Of a stretch of DNA of 35,196 nucleotides, positions 8,030 to 16,423 are shown piece by piece. Position numbers and translations under genes: made by a program. The first letter of the stretch is position 1. Each line of letters begins with the position of its first letter. A model generated the notes under the pieces. It was not told the origin of the DNA, did not search any database, and was given only the letters and a program-made list of their open reading frames with translations. The DNA comes from Rubrivivax sp. (GTDB lineage Bacteria > Pseudomonadota > Gammaproteobacteria > Burkholderiales > Burkholderiaceae_C): NCBI GenBank assembly GCA_025458805.1, contig JALORQ010000004.1:1-35196 (forward strand), read 5' to 3'.

Positions 8030-8734
8030 CTAGGCCGATGCCAGGTGCCTGCGGAAGAAGCCGATCGTGCGCTCCCAGGCCAGCGCCGCCGACTTCGGCT
8101 CGTACTCGATGACGGGGAGGAGCTTCCTCTCGCCGACCTGCGTCTCGTTGAAGAAGGCGTGCTGCGCGTCGTAGCGGTGGAACTCGAAGGACACTCCGGC
8201 GGCCCGCAGCCGCGCCTCGAGCGCGTCGACGCCGGCGATCGGAAAAGGGGCGTCGTGGAGCGCCCAGTGGCCCATCAGTGGCACCTTGATCCGCGCGGCG
8301 TCCACGTAGTCCAGCGGGGGATAGCCGTAGAAGACGACGCCGGCATCGACCTCGGGGACGAAGCAGGTCGCCAGCAGCGTCAGTGCGCCGCCCATGCAGA
8401 AGCCGGTGACGCCGACCTTGGTCGAGCCGCTGCCTTCGAGGTACTGCACGGCCCCGCGCACGTCCTGGCCGGCGGCGTCGCCGAAGTCCAGCCCCTTCAT
8501 CAGGTGCTCGGCCTCCGCGGCCTCGACGGTGCTCCGGCCACGGTAGAGGTCGGGGACCAGCGCGCGGAAGCCCTGCTCGGCGTAGCGGTCGGCGACCCCG
8601 CGGATCTGGTCGTTGAGCCCCCACCACTCCTGGATCACGACGACGCCGGGCTTGCCCGACGGGTCGGCCGGTTCGGCGAGGTAGCCCTGCACGCTGCCCC
8701 CGTCGGGGCGCTTGAAGCTGACGGTCTGTCCCAT
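8030..8734 (-). CDS. Dienelactone hydrolase family protein
   Basis: MGQTVSFKRPDGGSVQGYLAEPADPSGKPGVVVIQEWWGLNDQIRGVADRYAEQGFRALVPDLYRGR...VGVTGFCMGGALTLL; catalytic GFCMGG and C-terminal DAQHAFFN. Confidence 0.93.
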   Translation of the reverse strand: MGQTVSFKRPDGGSVQGYLAEPADPSGKPGVVVIQEWWGLNDQIRGVADRYAEQGFRALVPDLYRGRSTVEAAEAEHLMKGLDFGDAAGQDVRGAVQYLEGSGSTKVGVTGFCMGGALTLLATCFVPEVDAGVVFYGYPPLDYVDAARIKVPLMGHWALHDAPFPIAGVDALEARLRAAGVSFEFHRYDAQHAFFNETQVGERKLLPVIEYEPKSAALAWERTIGFFRRHLASA

Positions 8735-8859
8735 GGGTCGCTCCTGCGGATGTCGTTGGCGGATCGGCGGGGTGCCGCCGGAAGAGGTTATGCGAGGCGC
8801 CCGGCACGCGCCGTCCGCACAATACCGGAGGCGCGCGACGGCACCGACCCGGCGTGGGT

Positions 8860-10155
8860 TCAGTGCGCGGTGCCGGTTTCGGCGACGAAGAAGTCCAGCA
8901 CCGCGGCCAGCGCCGGGTTGCGCAGGTCGTCGGACTCGACCAGCAGCGCATGCCGTGCGGCGTCGATGCGGCGCCCGATGCAGCGGCCAGGCGGCTGCGC
9001 GAGCGCATTGACGTGGCTGCAGAACTCCTGCTGCGCCGCGTTGACCACCACCGTGTCGCGGCCGCCCTGCAGCACCAGCACCGGCCGCGCGATCCTGCCC
9101 GCTTCGGGCCCGCGCGCCTGCCGCGAGGCGGCGCACGCCTGGGCCACCCAGCGCAGCGTCGGGCCGGCGACGCGTGCGTCCACGTGGCCGCAGTCCGGGC
9201 CGTCGCAGGTGCCCAGCCGGTCGTCCCAGCGCCGCAGGAGCCGGTCGACGCTGCCCGACATGTCGTTGTCCGCCTTGTCGGCCTGCGCCAGATAGGCCTG
9301 GCGCTCGGCCTCGAAGCCATCGCCCTGGACACGCATCGACGAGAGCCCGGGCAGTTGGAAAGGAAACCGGAAAGCCCAGTCGTCGCACCAGCGCACGAGC
9401 ACGCGACCCTCGCCGTCGACCGACGGCTGCGCGACCGCCGGCTCGTGCATCGGGGTCACCAGCGCTGCCGCCGCCAGTGGGGTCGCGCCACCGGCGCGCT
9501 CGAGGTGCAGCGACGTCACCGCCCCGCCCATCGAGTGCGCGAGCGCGACCAGCCGGCCCGGACGCCCGGCGCGATGCGCCTGCACGCGCCCGAGGAACGT
9601 CTCGAGGTCGTCGACCAGGCGGTCGAAGCGGTCGAGGTGCCCCTTGTCCCCCTCGCCTTCCCCGTCGAGCAGCCGGCTCGAGAAGCCCTGCCCGCGGTGG
9701 TCGTGGATGTACACCGACCAGCCGTTGCGCACCAGGTCGTGGATCACCTCCTGGTACATCGCCAGCCCCTCGGTGAATCCGGGCACGACGACCACCGCGC
9801 CGTGCCGCTCGTCCAGCGCGTCGTAGAAGCGGTAGTGGATGCGCACCGGTCGCTCGGCCCAGCCGGTCGGGACCCCCTCGAACGAACCCAAGGTCACGCG
9901 CGCGAGGCGCGCCGTCTCTCCCTCGATCGCCTGCCAGCCGAAGCCGGCAAAGCGCGACTCGGGCGACAGCACCCAGCGCGACGCCGAGTGGGCCGGTGCC
10001 AGCGGCTCGAAGGCCGGCCACGTCCCGGGGGTGTCGGCGCCCGCCGCGACAGCCCCCAGGTGCAGGGTCAGGGCCAGCAGCCCGGCTGCGGCGGCGCGGC
10101 GCCGCAGTCCGGGCGCACGGGTCGCCTTGTTCGCTGTCGCAAGGGCGGATGTCAT
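8860..10155 (-). CDS. Alpha/beta hydrolase, lysophospholipase-like, with signal peptide
   Basis: N-terminal signal-like region; [64 protein letters not shown]...[11 protein letters not shown]. Confidence 0.88.
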   Translation of the reverse strand: MTSALATANKATRAPGLRRRAAAAGLLALTLHLGAVAAGADTPGTWPAFEPLAPAHSASRWVLSPESRFAGFGWQAIEGETARLARVTLGSFEGVPTGWAERPVRIHYRFYDALDERHGAVVVVPGFTEGLAMYQEVIHDLVRNGWSVYIHDHRGQGFSSRLLDGEGEGDKGHLDRFDRLVDDLETFLGRVQAHRAGRPGRLVALAHSMGGAVTSLHLERAGGATPLAAAALVTPMHEPAVAQPSVDGEGRVLVRWCDDWAFRFPFQLPGLSSMRVQGDGFEAERQAYLAQADKADNDMSGSVDRLLRRWDDRLGTCDGPDCGHVDARVAGPTLRWVAQACAASRQARGPEAGRIARPVLVLQGGRDTVVVNAAQQEFCSHVNALAQPPGRCIGRRIDAARHALLVESDDLRNPALAAVLDFFVAETGTAH

Positions 10156-10342
10156 GGGCAGGATGCTAGCGCGCCGTGCGCGGCGCCCCGTCGCGCGCCC
10201 GCACCGCACCGCACCGCGTCGCGTCCCAACGATCGGTGACGACGAACGACCACGCCCCGCCTAAGGTCCGCACCGCGGTCCGTGCCCGGAGGCGCCCGAC
10301 ACCGACCGCAACCGTCGATGGGCGCCCGATTCAGGAGCAGAC

Positions 10343-10684
10343 ATGAACGCATTGCAACAGGCCGCGGCGATCCTGGCCGCGGGACTTGCCTTGAGCACCG
10401 CGCAGGCCACCACGACGATCGTCGTCGAGGCCCCGCGTGTCGAGGTCGACCCGGCCGCGCTGATCGGCGAGGACAGCGGGTCATTCCTGCTGTCGCGGCA
10501 GCGGGCCGGCCCGGGCGTCGAGCGCGCTGCCGTCGTCGCCGAACTGGACCGCGCCCGCGCCAGCGGCGAACTCGGCGTCTGGATCGGCGAGGACAGCGGA
10601 TCCTTCCACCTGTCGGCCAGGGACGGCGGCACCCGGACCGCCGCAAGCGGCGCGGCGACGCTGGCGTCGGCCCGACCGGACTGA
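10343..10684 (+). CDS. Small secreted protein with duplicated IGEDSGSF motif
   Basis: MNALQQAAAILAAGLALSTAQATTTIVVEAPRVEVDPAALIGEDSGSFLLSRQRAGPGVERAAVVAELDRARASGELGVWIGEDSGSFHLSARDG...; signal peptide and DUF4148-reminiscent VERAAVVAELDRARASGEL. Confidence 0.75.
   Translation: MNALQQAAAILAAGLALSTAQATTTIVVEAPRVEVDPAALIGEDSGSFLLSRQRAGPGVERAAVVAELDRARASGELGVWIGEDSGSFHLSARDGGTRTAASGAATLASARPD
10463..10599 (+). repeat. Two-copy direct repeat ATCGGCGAGGACAGCGG (10463-10479 and 10583-10599)
   Basis: Identical 17-mers exactly 120 bp (40 codons) apart, followed by similar t(c)Nttcc..ctgtcg. Confidence 0.9.
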
Positions 10685-10692
10685 GGGGCGCC

Positions 10693-10728
10693 GAGGCGTG
10701 GCCAGCCCACCGGGCCGGCCACGTCCTC
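10693..10728. terminator. Bidirectional hairpin between convergent genes
   Basis: GAGG-CGTGGCC-n13-GGCCACG-t-CCTC inverted repeat overlapping the downstream convergent stop. Confidence 0.45.
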
Positions 10729-11323
10729 AGCGCAGGTCGTAGGAGAGCTGGAACATGAGGCCCGCGTCGCCGAGCAGGTGGACGACCGTCGAGACGCCGT
10801 TGCCGAACTGCCAGCCGACACCGATCAGCGCCCCAGGCGAGAAGCCGTTGATGTTCATCGGCACCTTGTCCTCGTATTCGTCCTTGTAGCCATAGAGCAG
10901 ACCCACGGACCACTGGAAGAACAACGGCGGCCGGTCGAACAGCCCGTAGTGCCGCCGCCCGCCGTAGAGGTAGGCACTCGGCTGGCCGAACGAATTGCTG
11001 AAGAACGAGAAGCCGCCCAGCCAGTGGTCGTCGCGCTCGCGCTCGACGCCGATCGCCCAGACATACTCGTGCTCTTCACTGGGCCGGAAATGCGCCGTGT
11101 ACGGCGACACCGCGAGCCGGAAGTGGTCGTCGCGACGCCACGCCTCCCAGTCGGTGAGCTCGGTCCAGGCCGTGCCAACCGCCGAGAACACCGTGCCGAA
11201 GGCGGAGGCCAGCGGCCCGCGGGACGCATCGGCATCGCCGGCGGAACTTTGCGCCGCGGCCGGACCGCAGGCGATCGCGCACAGAATCGCGCCCAGGAGA
11301 CCACGCATCGACCGACCGAACAT
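10727..11323 (-). CDS. PagP-like outer-membrane beta-barrel protein with signal peptide
   Basis: MFGRSMRGLLGAILCAIACGPAAAQ...WTELTDWEAWRRDDHFRLAVSPYTAHFRPSEEHEYVWAIGVERERDDHWLGGFSFFSNSFGQPSAYLYGGRRHYG...GLMFQLSYDLR*; aromatic-rich alternating strands. Confidence 0.75.
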   Translation of the reverse strand: MFGRSMRGLLGAILCAIACGPAAAQSSAGDADASRGPLASAFGTVFSAVGTAWTELTDWEAWRRDDHFRLAVSPYTAHFRPSEEHEYVWAIGVERERDDHWLGGFSFFSNSFGQPSAYLYGGRRHYGLFDRPPLFFQWSVGLLYGYKDEYEDKVPMNINGFSPGALIGVGWQFGNGVSTVVHLLGDAGLMFQLSYDLR

Positions 11324-12335
11324 GGCCCGGATTGTTGCAGCGCGCCGCGCGAGCGCCGCGGCCGCCTGCGCGACCGCCCGCGGAACGGGGACATGCGGCC
11401 GCCGCGCCGCGCTGGCCGCGCTGCTCGGCGCCGCCGCGACGTCGACAGGCTGCGCCTGGCTCGTCGAGCAGCAGAACCGCGCCGCGCTGCGCCCGACCAC
11501 GAAGCGGCCGGCGCACCTGCCCGACGACGACCTGCTGTTCAGGCCCGGCGACGTGCGCGAGCGCGTGCCCGTTCCGGCGGGGCCGCACGGCCCTCCCGGG
11601 GCGCAGCACGAGCTGTCGCTGTGGTGGCTGCCGCACGAGGACTCGTCGGCGCCGGCGCTGCTGTACCTCCACGGCACCTTCCGCAACCTGTGGGGCAACT
11701 GGCCGAAGATCGACGCCCAGCGACGGGCCGGCTTCTCGGTGCTGGCGGTCGACTACCGCGGATGGGGCGAGAGCACGCCGATCGTGCCCGACGAGGAGAG
11801 CATCGCCGCCGACACGCGGCGCGCGTGGGACGAACTGCGCGCGCGCCAGCCCGATCCGGCGCGGCGCTGGATCTTCGGCCACTCGATGGGCGGCGCCGCC
11901 GCGGTGCGGCTGGCCGCCGGGCTGCGCGGCGGCGTCGACTACGCCGGACTGATCCTCGAGTCGACGTTCACGCGCATGCCGGACATCGCCGCCGCGGTCG
12001 GCTTCTGGGGCCGCGTCGCGGCGCAGGTCACGACGCTCGAGTTCGACTCCCTGTCGCGCATCGGCCGCATCGATGCCCCGATCCTGATGATGCACGGGAC
12101 TGCAGACGACACCGTCCCGATCGCGCTCGGCCGCCGGCTGCGCGATGCGGCGCCACCCGGCGTCAGGTGGGTCGAGTTCGAAGGCGGCAACCACAGCTGG
12201 CTGCACCGCGACTTCCCCGAGCGCTACGCGCAGACGCTGCGCGGCTTCGTCTTCGCGCCGGCCGAGCGGCTGCCGCCCGCGGCCCCGGGCGCCGCGGCGG
12301 CGCGCGGCACGGCCGCTGAGCCGGCTACCCGATGA
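11322..12335 (+). CDS. Alpha/beta hydrolase, probable lipoprotein
   Basis: RRAALAALLGAAATSTGCAWL lipoprotein-like leader; ALLYLHGTFRNLWGNWPKID...VLAVDYRGWGES...WIFGHSMGGAAAVRLA...ILMMHGTADDTVPIALG...GNHSWLHRDFPE. Confidence 0.85.
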   Translation: MARIVAARRASAAAACATARGTGTCGRRAALAALLGAAATSTGCAWLVEQQNRAALRPTTKRPAHLPDDDLLFRPGDVRERVPVPAGPHGPPGAQHELSLWWLPHEDSSAPALLYLHGTFRNLWGNWPKIDAQRRAGFSVLAVDYRGWGESTPIVPDEESIAADTRRAWDELRARQPDPARRWIFGHSMGGAAAVRLAAGLRGGVDYAGLILESTFTRMPDIAAAVGFWGRVAAQVTTLEFDSLSRIGRIDAPILMMHGTADDTVPIALGRRLRDAAPPGVRWVEFEGGNHSWLHRDFPERYAQTLRGFVFAPAERLPPAAPGAAAARGTAAEPATR

Positions 12336-13539
12336 TCCCGCGCTCGCGCAGCGCCGCCATCTCGTCGGCACCGAGGCCGAGTTCGCCGAGCACCTCGTCG
12401 GTGTGCTCGCCCAGGTGCGGCGCCGGCGTGCGCAGCGCGCCCGGCGACGCGCCGAGCTTCGGCACGATGCCCGGGACCTCGACGTCCCGGCCGTCGCGCG
12501 TGCGCTGGGTGAGGATCATGTCGCGCGCACGGTAGTGCGGATCCTCGGCGATGTCGCGGGCGGTGTAGACGCGCCCGGCCGGCACGCTCGCGGCGTCGAG
12601 CACCGCCAGCACGTCGGCCACCGTGCGCTCGCGCGTCCAGGCCTCGATCGCGCCGTCGATCTCGTCCACGCGCGCGACGCGACCGGTGTTGTGCGCCAGC
12701 CCGGGGTCGGCGGCGAGATCGCCGCGGCCGATCGCCTGCATCAGGCGGCGGAAGATGCTGTCGCCGTTGCCGGCGACGAGGACGATGCCATCGCGGCAGC
12801 GGTACGCGTTCGACGGCGCGATGCCAGGCAGCGCCGAGCCGCCGGGCTCGCGCACGGCGCCGAAGGCGCTGTACTCGGGCAGCAGGCTCTCCATGCAGTT
12901 GAACACCGCCTCGTGCAGCGCGACGTCGACGACCTGTCCGCGACCGCCACGCGCGGCGCGGTCGAGCAGCGCCATCAGCACGCCGATCGTGCCGTGCAGC
13001 GCGGCCAGCGTGTCGCCGATCGAGACGCCGCAGCGCACGGGCACGCGGCCGGGCTCGCCGGTCAGGTGGCGCAGCCCGCCCATCGCCTCGCCGATCGCGC
13101 CGAATCCGGGGCGGTCGCGGTAGGGCCCGGTCTGGCCGTAGCCCGAAATGCGAAGCATCACGAGGCCCGGGTTGTCGGCCGACAGCACGTCCCAGCCCAG
13201 GCCCCAGTCCTCCAGCGTGCCCGGGCGAAAGTTCTCGACCAGCACGTCGGCCCGCGCGATCAGCCGCCGCGCCAGCGCGCGCCCGTCGGGCTGTCGCAGG
13301 TCGATCGCGACCGAGCGCTTGTTGCGCGACTGCACCTGCCACCAGACGGAGGTGCCGTCCTGCAGCAGCCGCCACTGGCGCAGCGGGTCGCCGCTGCCGG
13401 GCAGCTCGATCTTCACCACGTCGGCGCCGAAGTCGCCGAGCGTCTTCGCGGCGAAGGGCCCGGCGATGAGCTGGCCCATCTCGACGACGCGAAGGCCGTC
13501 GAGTGCGCCGGGGGCGAGCGGAAGCGGCAATGGTGTCAT
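12325..13539 (-). CDS. CaiB/BaiF class III CoA-transferase
   Basis: MTPLPLPLAPGALDGLRVVEMGQLIAGPFAAKTLGDFGADVVKIELPGSGDPLRQWR...NKRSVAIDLRQPDGRALARRLIARADVLVENFRPGTLEDWGLGWDVLSADNPGLVMLRISGYGQTGPYRDRPGFGAIGEAMGG. Confidence 0.95.
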   Translation of the reverse strand: MTPLPLPLAPGALDGLRVVEMGQLIAGPFAAKTLGDFGADVVKIELPGSGDPLRQWRLLQDGTSVWWQVQSRNKRSVAIDLRQPDGRALARRLIARADVLVENFRPGTLEDWGLGWDVLSADNPGLVMLRISGYGQTGPYRDRPGFGAIGEAMGGLRHLTGEPGRVPVRCGVSIGDTLAALHGTIGVLMALLDRAARGGRGQVVDVALHEAVFNCMESLLPEYSAFGAVREPGGSALPGIAPSNAYRCRDGIVLVAGNGDSIFRRLMQAIGRGDLAADPGLAHNTGRVARVDEIDGAIEAWTRERTVADVLAVLDAASVPAGRVYTARDIAEDPHYRARDMILTQRTRDGRDVEVPGIVPKLGASPGALRTPAPHLGEHTDEVLGELGLGADEMAALRERGIIG

Positions 13540-14528
13540 CGGGACGTCTCCTCGGGCGCAGCGCGCGCGTGTCCGGCGCGCGTTGCCGCATCGTCGAAGG
13601 GCAGCACGGCGTCGCCGGGCGCCGGGTCGCAGCGCTCGGGCAGCGGCGTCCAGCCGCGGCGCACGACGATGTGCCGCTCGTCGTGGCACATCTCGATGCG
13701 CTCGGCGCCGGGCGCAACGCGACGCACGAACGACTCGATCGACGAGGGCATGCTGACACGGAAGCGCAGCGCCTCGAGATCCTCGGGCGGGTGGTCGTCG
13801 TCGTGCAGCCAGGGCAGCACGCCGCCCAGCCACATCAGCAGCGGATTGCCGACGTCGAACACCGTCGGCTCGTATCCCCGGGCCCGAAGCCAGCCCTGCG
13901 CGCGCTCGCGCGCCGACGGGGCGGCTTCGGCGGAGACCCCGTCCGCGCCCGCGTCGACCCCGCTCCACGCCAGCGCCAGCAACTCGGCCAGCCACTGGTT
14001 GCAGTTCTGGTAGCGTGTCGCCCAGGCATGGGCGTTGGCGCTGTAGGTCGCCCCCAGCAGCGCGAGCGCCGAGCGCGGCTCGAGCGCGGCCTTCTCGAGC
14101 GCGGCCGCCGCCTCCTGAGGCAGCAGCACCATCGACAGCCGCCCGAGCGACGGGTCGGCGCCGCCGAACAGGAAGCCGGCGAGACCCTGGTCGAACAGCC
14201 TCGGCCGGCGCTCGTCGCAGTCGTAGTAGAGCTGGCGCACCGACCACGGCGAGTTGGGGCTCGCGCGCAGGCTCACCCCGGCGTGCGAGTAGCGTTCGCC
14301 GAAGCGCTGCAGGTCCAGCCCGGCGCGCGCCACCAGCGCGACGCGCTGACCCGACGCCTCGAGTTCGCCCCGTGCCACGACGGCAAAGCGCAGCAGCCGG
14401 TCCTGCTGGCGCGCGTCGAGGTCGGCCGGCGCGTCGCAGTGACGCAGCACGCCCGCGTGCGCTGCGGGCCCGCCCGTCCCCAGCCCCGCCGCAGCCGCGA
14501 AGACGAGCGCGGCGCCCCGCCGCCGCAC
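13536..14528 (-). CDS. DUF2145 family protein with signal peptide
   Basis: ...LDLQRFGERYSHAGVSLRASPNSPWSVRQLYYDCDERRPRLFDQGLAGFLFGG...YSANAHAWATRYQNCNQWLAELLA; overlaps the CoA-transferase start. Confidence 0.8.
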   Translation of the reverse strand: MRRRGAALVFAAAAGLGTGGPAAHAGVLRHCDAPADLDARQQDRLLRFAVVARGELEASGQRVALVARAGLDLQRFGERYSHAGVSLRASPNSPWSVRQLYYDCDERRPRLFDQGLAGFLFGGADPSLGRLSMVLLPQEAAAALEKAALEPRSALALLGATYSANAHAWATRYQNCNQWLAELLALAWSGVDAGADGVSAEAAPSARERAQGWLRARGYEPTVFDVGNPLLMWLGGVLPWLHDDDHPPEDLEALRFRVSMPSSIESFVRRVAPGAERIEMCHDERHIVVRRGWTPLPERCDPAPGDAVLPFDDAATRAGHARAAPEETSR

Positions 14529-14531
14529 CGG

Positions 14532-14987
14532 TCAGAGCACGACCGGACGCGAGGGCAGCTCGCGCATCCAGTCGTCGGCGACGACGAGGAAGAAGGCCTC
14601 GCGCGTGCCGGCGTGCGCGAACTCGGTGCCGTAGGGCCGGGTGCGTGCCAGCACCGTGTCGCCGGCGGCGAGGCCGGCGCGCTGGAAGGCCGGCTGCGGC
14701 AGCGTGAAGGCGACGCGCCCGCCGGCCCCTTCGAGCGCCTGCAGCGTGAGGCGCAGCTGCCCGGGCTGGCCGGGCAGCTCGGCGACGTCGAGGATGCGGT
14801 AGGGCCCCTCGGCGACACCCCCGGCCTTGCTCGAGCTGTCGCTCGAGGTCTCGAGCGAGGCCGAACTCGCCGACGACGCCGACGAGCCGCCGGCGGCGGA
14901 CGACAGCGACACGCTCTCGGCCGCGGCGGGCGAGGCCAGGACCACGGCGGCCAGAGCGACTGCGAAAACTCGAAGGGCTAGCGGCAT
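14532..14987 (-). CDS. Exported hypothetical protein with Ser/Ala-rich N-terminal linker
   Basis: MPLALRVFAVALAAVVLASPAAAESVSLSSAAGGSSASSASSASLETSSDSSSKAGGVAEGPYRILDVAELPGQPGQLRLTLQALEGAGGRVAFTLPQPAFQRAGLAAGDTVLARTRPYGTEFAHAGTREAFFLVVADDW; 3 bp upstream of the DUF2145 gene. Confidence 0.75.
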   Translation of the reverse strand: MPLALRVFAVALAAVVLASPAAAESVSLSSAAGGSSASSASSASLETSSDSSSKAGGVAEGPYRILDVAELPGQPGQLRLTLQALEGAGGRVAFTLPQPAFQRAGLAAGDTVLARTRPYGTEFAHAGTREAFFLVVADDWMRELPSRPVVL

Positions 14988-15042
14988 CCCCACTCCACGC
15001 AATTCGTCGACGACCGGAGGATAACCCCGACCGCGCCGAGCG

Positions 15043-15726
15043 TTACGCGACCCAGCCGCCGCTGACCGGGAACACCTGGCCGACGAAGCACGCCGCGGCA
15101 TCGCTGGCCAGGTAGGCCGCGAACAGCGCGTCCTCGTCGCCGCTCACGAGCCGGCCGAGCGGCACCTCGCGACGCAGGCGCTCCTGGAACGCGGGCAGGG
15201 CCTGAACCTCGGGCGGAAAGTAGGTCGGGTTGTCGACGAAGTTCTGCGCGATCGCATTGACCTGCACGTTCTCGCGCGCCAGCTCGACGCCGACGGCGCG
15301 CACCCACGCCAGCTGGGCGCCGCGCGCCGCGCTGTAGCTGCTGGCACGCTTCATCCCGCGCAGCGCCGACGCGCTGCCCATCACGACGACCCTGCCGCCG
15401 CCGCGGGCCCGCATCCCGGGCAGCGCGGCGCGCAGCAGCCGCGGCAGCGGGTCGACCAGGTGGCCGAAGACATGGCGCCACTCGTCGTCGGACACCTCGG
15501 CCGCCGGGGTCGTCGGCGCGGGCACCGCGAGATGCGCGACCAGCACGTCGATCGCCCCCGCGTCGGCGACGATGCGCGCCGGCAGGTCCGGCGCGTCGCC
15601 GGGCGCCCTCGGGTCGCCCACGACGTCGGCGCCCAGGGCGCTGAAGACGCGCGCGAGCGCCGGGCCCATGAAGTCGCCGCACTGCGTGATCAGCACGCGC
15701 CGGCCCGCGAGATCGATCGCTTGCAT
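15043..15726 (-). CDS. SDR family oxidoreductase (atypical N-terminal motif)
   Basis: MQAIDLAGRRVLITQCGDFMGPALARVFSALGADVVG...GGGRVVVMGSASALRGMKRASSYSAARGAQLAWVRAVGVELARENVQVNAIAQNFVDNPTYFPPE...GQVFPVSGGWVA. Confidence 0.88.
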   Translation of the reverse strand: MQAIDLAGRRVLITQCGDFMGPALARVFSALGADVVGDPRAPGDAPDLPARIVADAGAIDVLVAHLAVPAPTTPAAEVSDDEWRHVFGHLVDPLPRLLRAALPGMRARGGGRVVVMGSASALRGMKRASSYSAARGAQLAWVRAVGVELARENVQVNAIAQNFVDNPTYFPPEVQALPAFQERLRREVPLGRLVSGDEDALFAAYLASDAAACFVGQVFPVSGGWVA

Positions 15727-15804
15727 GCCGCGAGCGTAGCGCAGCGGCGCTGCGGCCTGCGGGCCCGGGCGGCAGAATCGGACCGGCGCACGGCCCAGCG
15801 TCGT

Positions 15805-15830
15805 GTAACCGGACGCCGCCCCCCGACGAC
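15805..15830 (+). promoter_or_regulatory. Putative ECF sigma promoter motif GTAACC-N16-CGAC (abuts annotated sigma ATG)
   Basis: GTAACC 15805-15810, N16, CGAC 15827-15830; identical spacing and sequence to 18546-18571. Confidence 0.4.
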
Positions 15831-16394
15831 ATGCCCCCGGAACCCGGGACCGCCGACGACTTCGAGTCGGGCCTGAAGCCGCTGTGGCTGCGTGCGCAGG
15901 CCGGCGACGAGGCCGCCTACCGCGAGTGCCTCGGGCGGCTCGCGGTGCGCCTGCGCGGCTACTTGCGCCGGCGCATGCAGAGCCTTCCCGACGACCTGGA
16001 GGATCTGGTGCAGGAAACCCTTCTCGCGCTGCACCTGCAGCGCGGCACCTACGACCCGGACGTCGCCGTCAGCGCCTGGGCGCTGGCGATCGCGCGCCAC
16101 AAGCTGGTCGACCTGTGGCGCCGGCGCGGCCGGCGCGACGCGCTGCACGACGCGATCGACGACGTCGACGAGTCGCTGCTCGTCGCGGTCCCGCAGGAGG
16201 CCGACACCCAGCGCGACCTCGGGCGCCTGCTCGAAGAACTGCCCGCCGCACAGCGCACCGCGATCGTGCTGACCAAGATCGAGGGACTGTCGGTGGCCGA
16301 GGCGTCGCGCCGCACCGGGGCCTCGGAATCGGCGATCAAGGTCCAGGTGCATCGCGGGCTGAAGAAGCTCGCGGCCCTCGTGCGCGAGGGCTGA
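15831..16394 (+). CDS. ECF RNA polymerase sigma factor (SigF-like, paired with DUF1109/NrsF)
   Basis: LKPLWLRAQAGDEAAYRECLGRLAVRLRGYLRRRMQSLPDDLEDLVQETLLALHLQRGTYDPDVAVSAWALAIARHKLVDLWRRRGRR...LPAAQRTAIVLTKIEGLSVAEASRRTGASESAIKVQVHRGLKKLAALV. Confidence 0.93.
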   Translation: MPPEPGTADDFESGLKPLWLRAQAGDEAAYRECLGRLAVRLRGYLRRRMQSLPDDLEDLVQETLLALHLQRGTYDPDVAVSAWALAIARHKLVDLWRRRGRRDALHDAIDDVDESLLVAVPQEADTQRDLGRLLEELPAAQRTAIVLTKIEGLSVAEASRRTGASESAIKVQVHRGLKKLAALVREG

Positions 16395-16423
16395 CGCATG
16401 CAAGGCTGCCGCAGGCGGATGCG

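Noticed and set aside
10205-10240. GCACC tandem repeats (gcaccgcaccgcaccgc) as a CRISPR-like or regulatory repeat
   Set aside because: Very short 5-bp tandem repeat in GC-rich intergenic DNA; no spacer structure or conserved context.
15040-15056. Minus-strand GTAACG as another ECF promoter half
   Set aside because: Overlaps the TAA stop of the SDR gene, has no CGAC/CGAA at the right spacing, and does not precede a gene on that strand.
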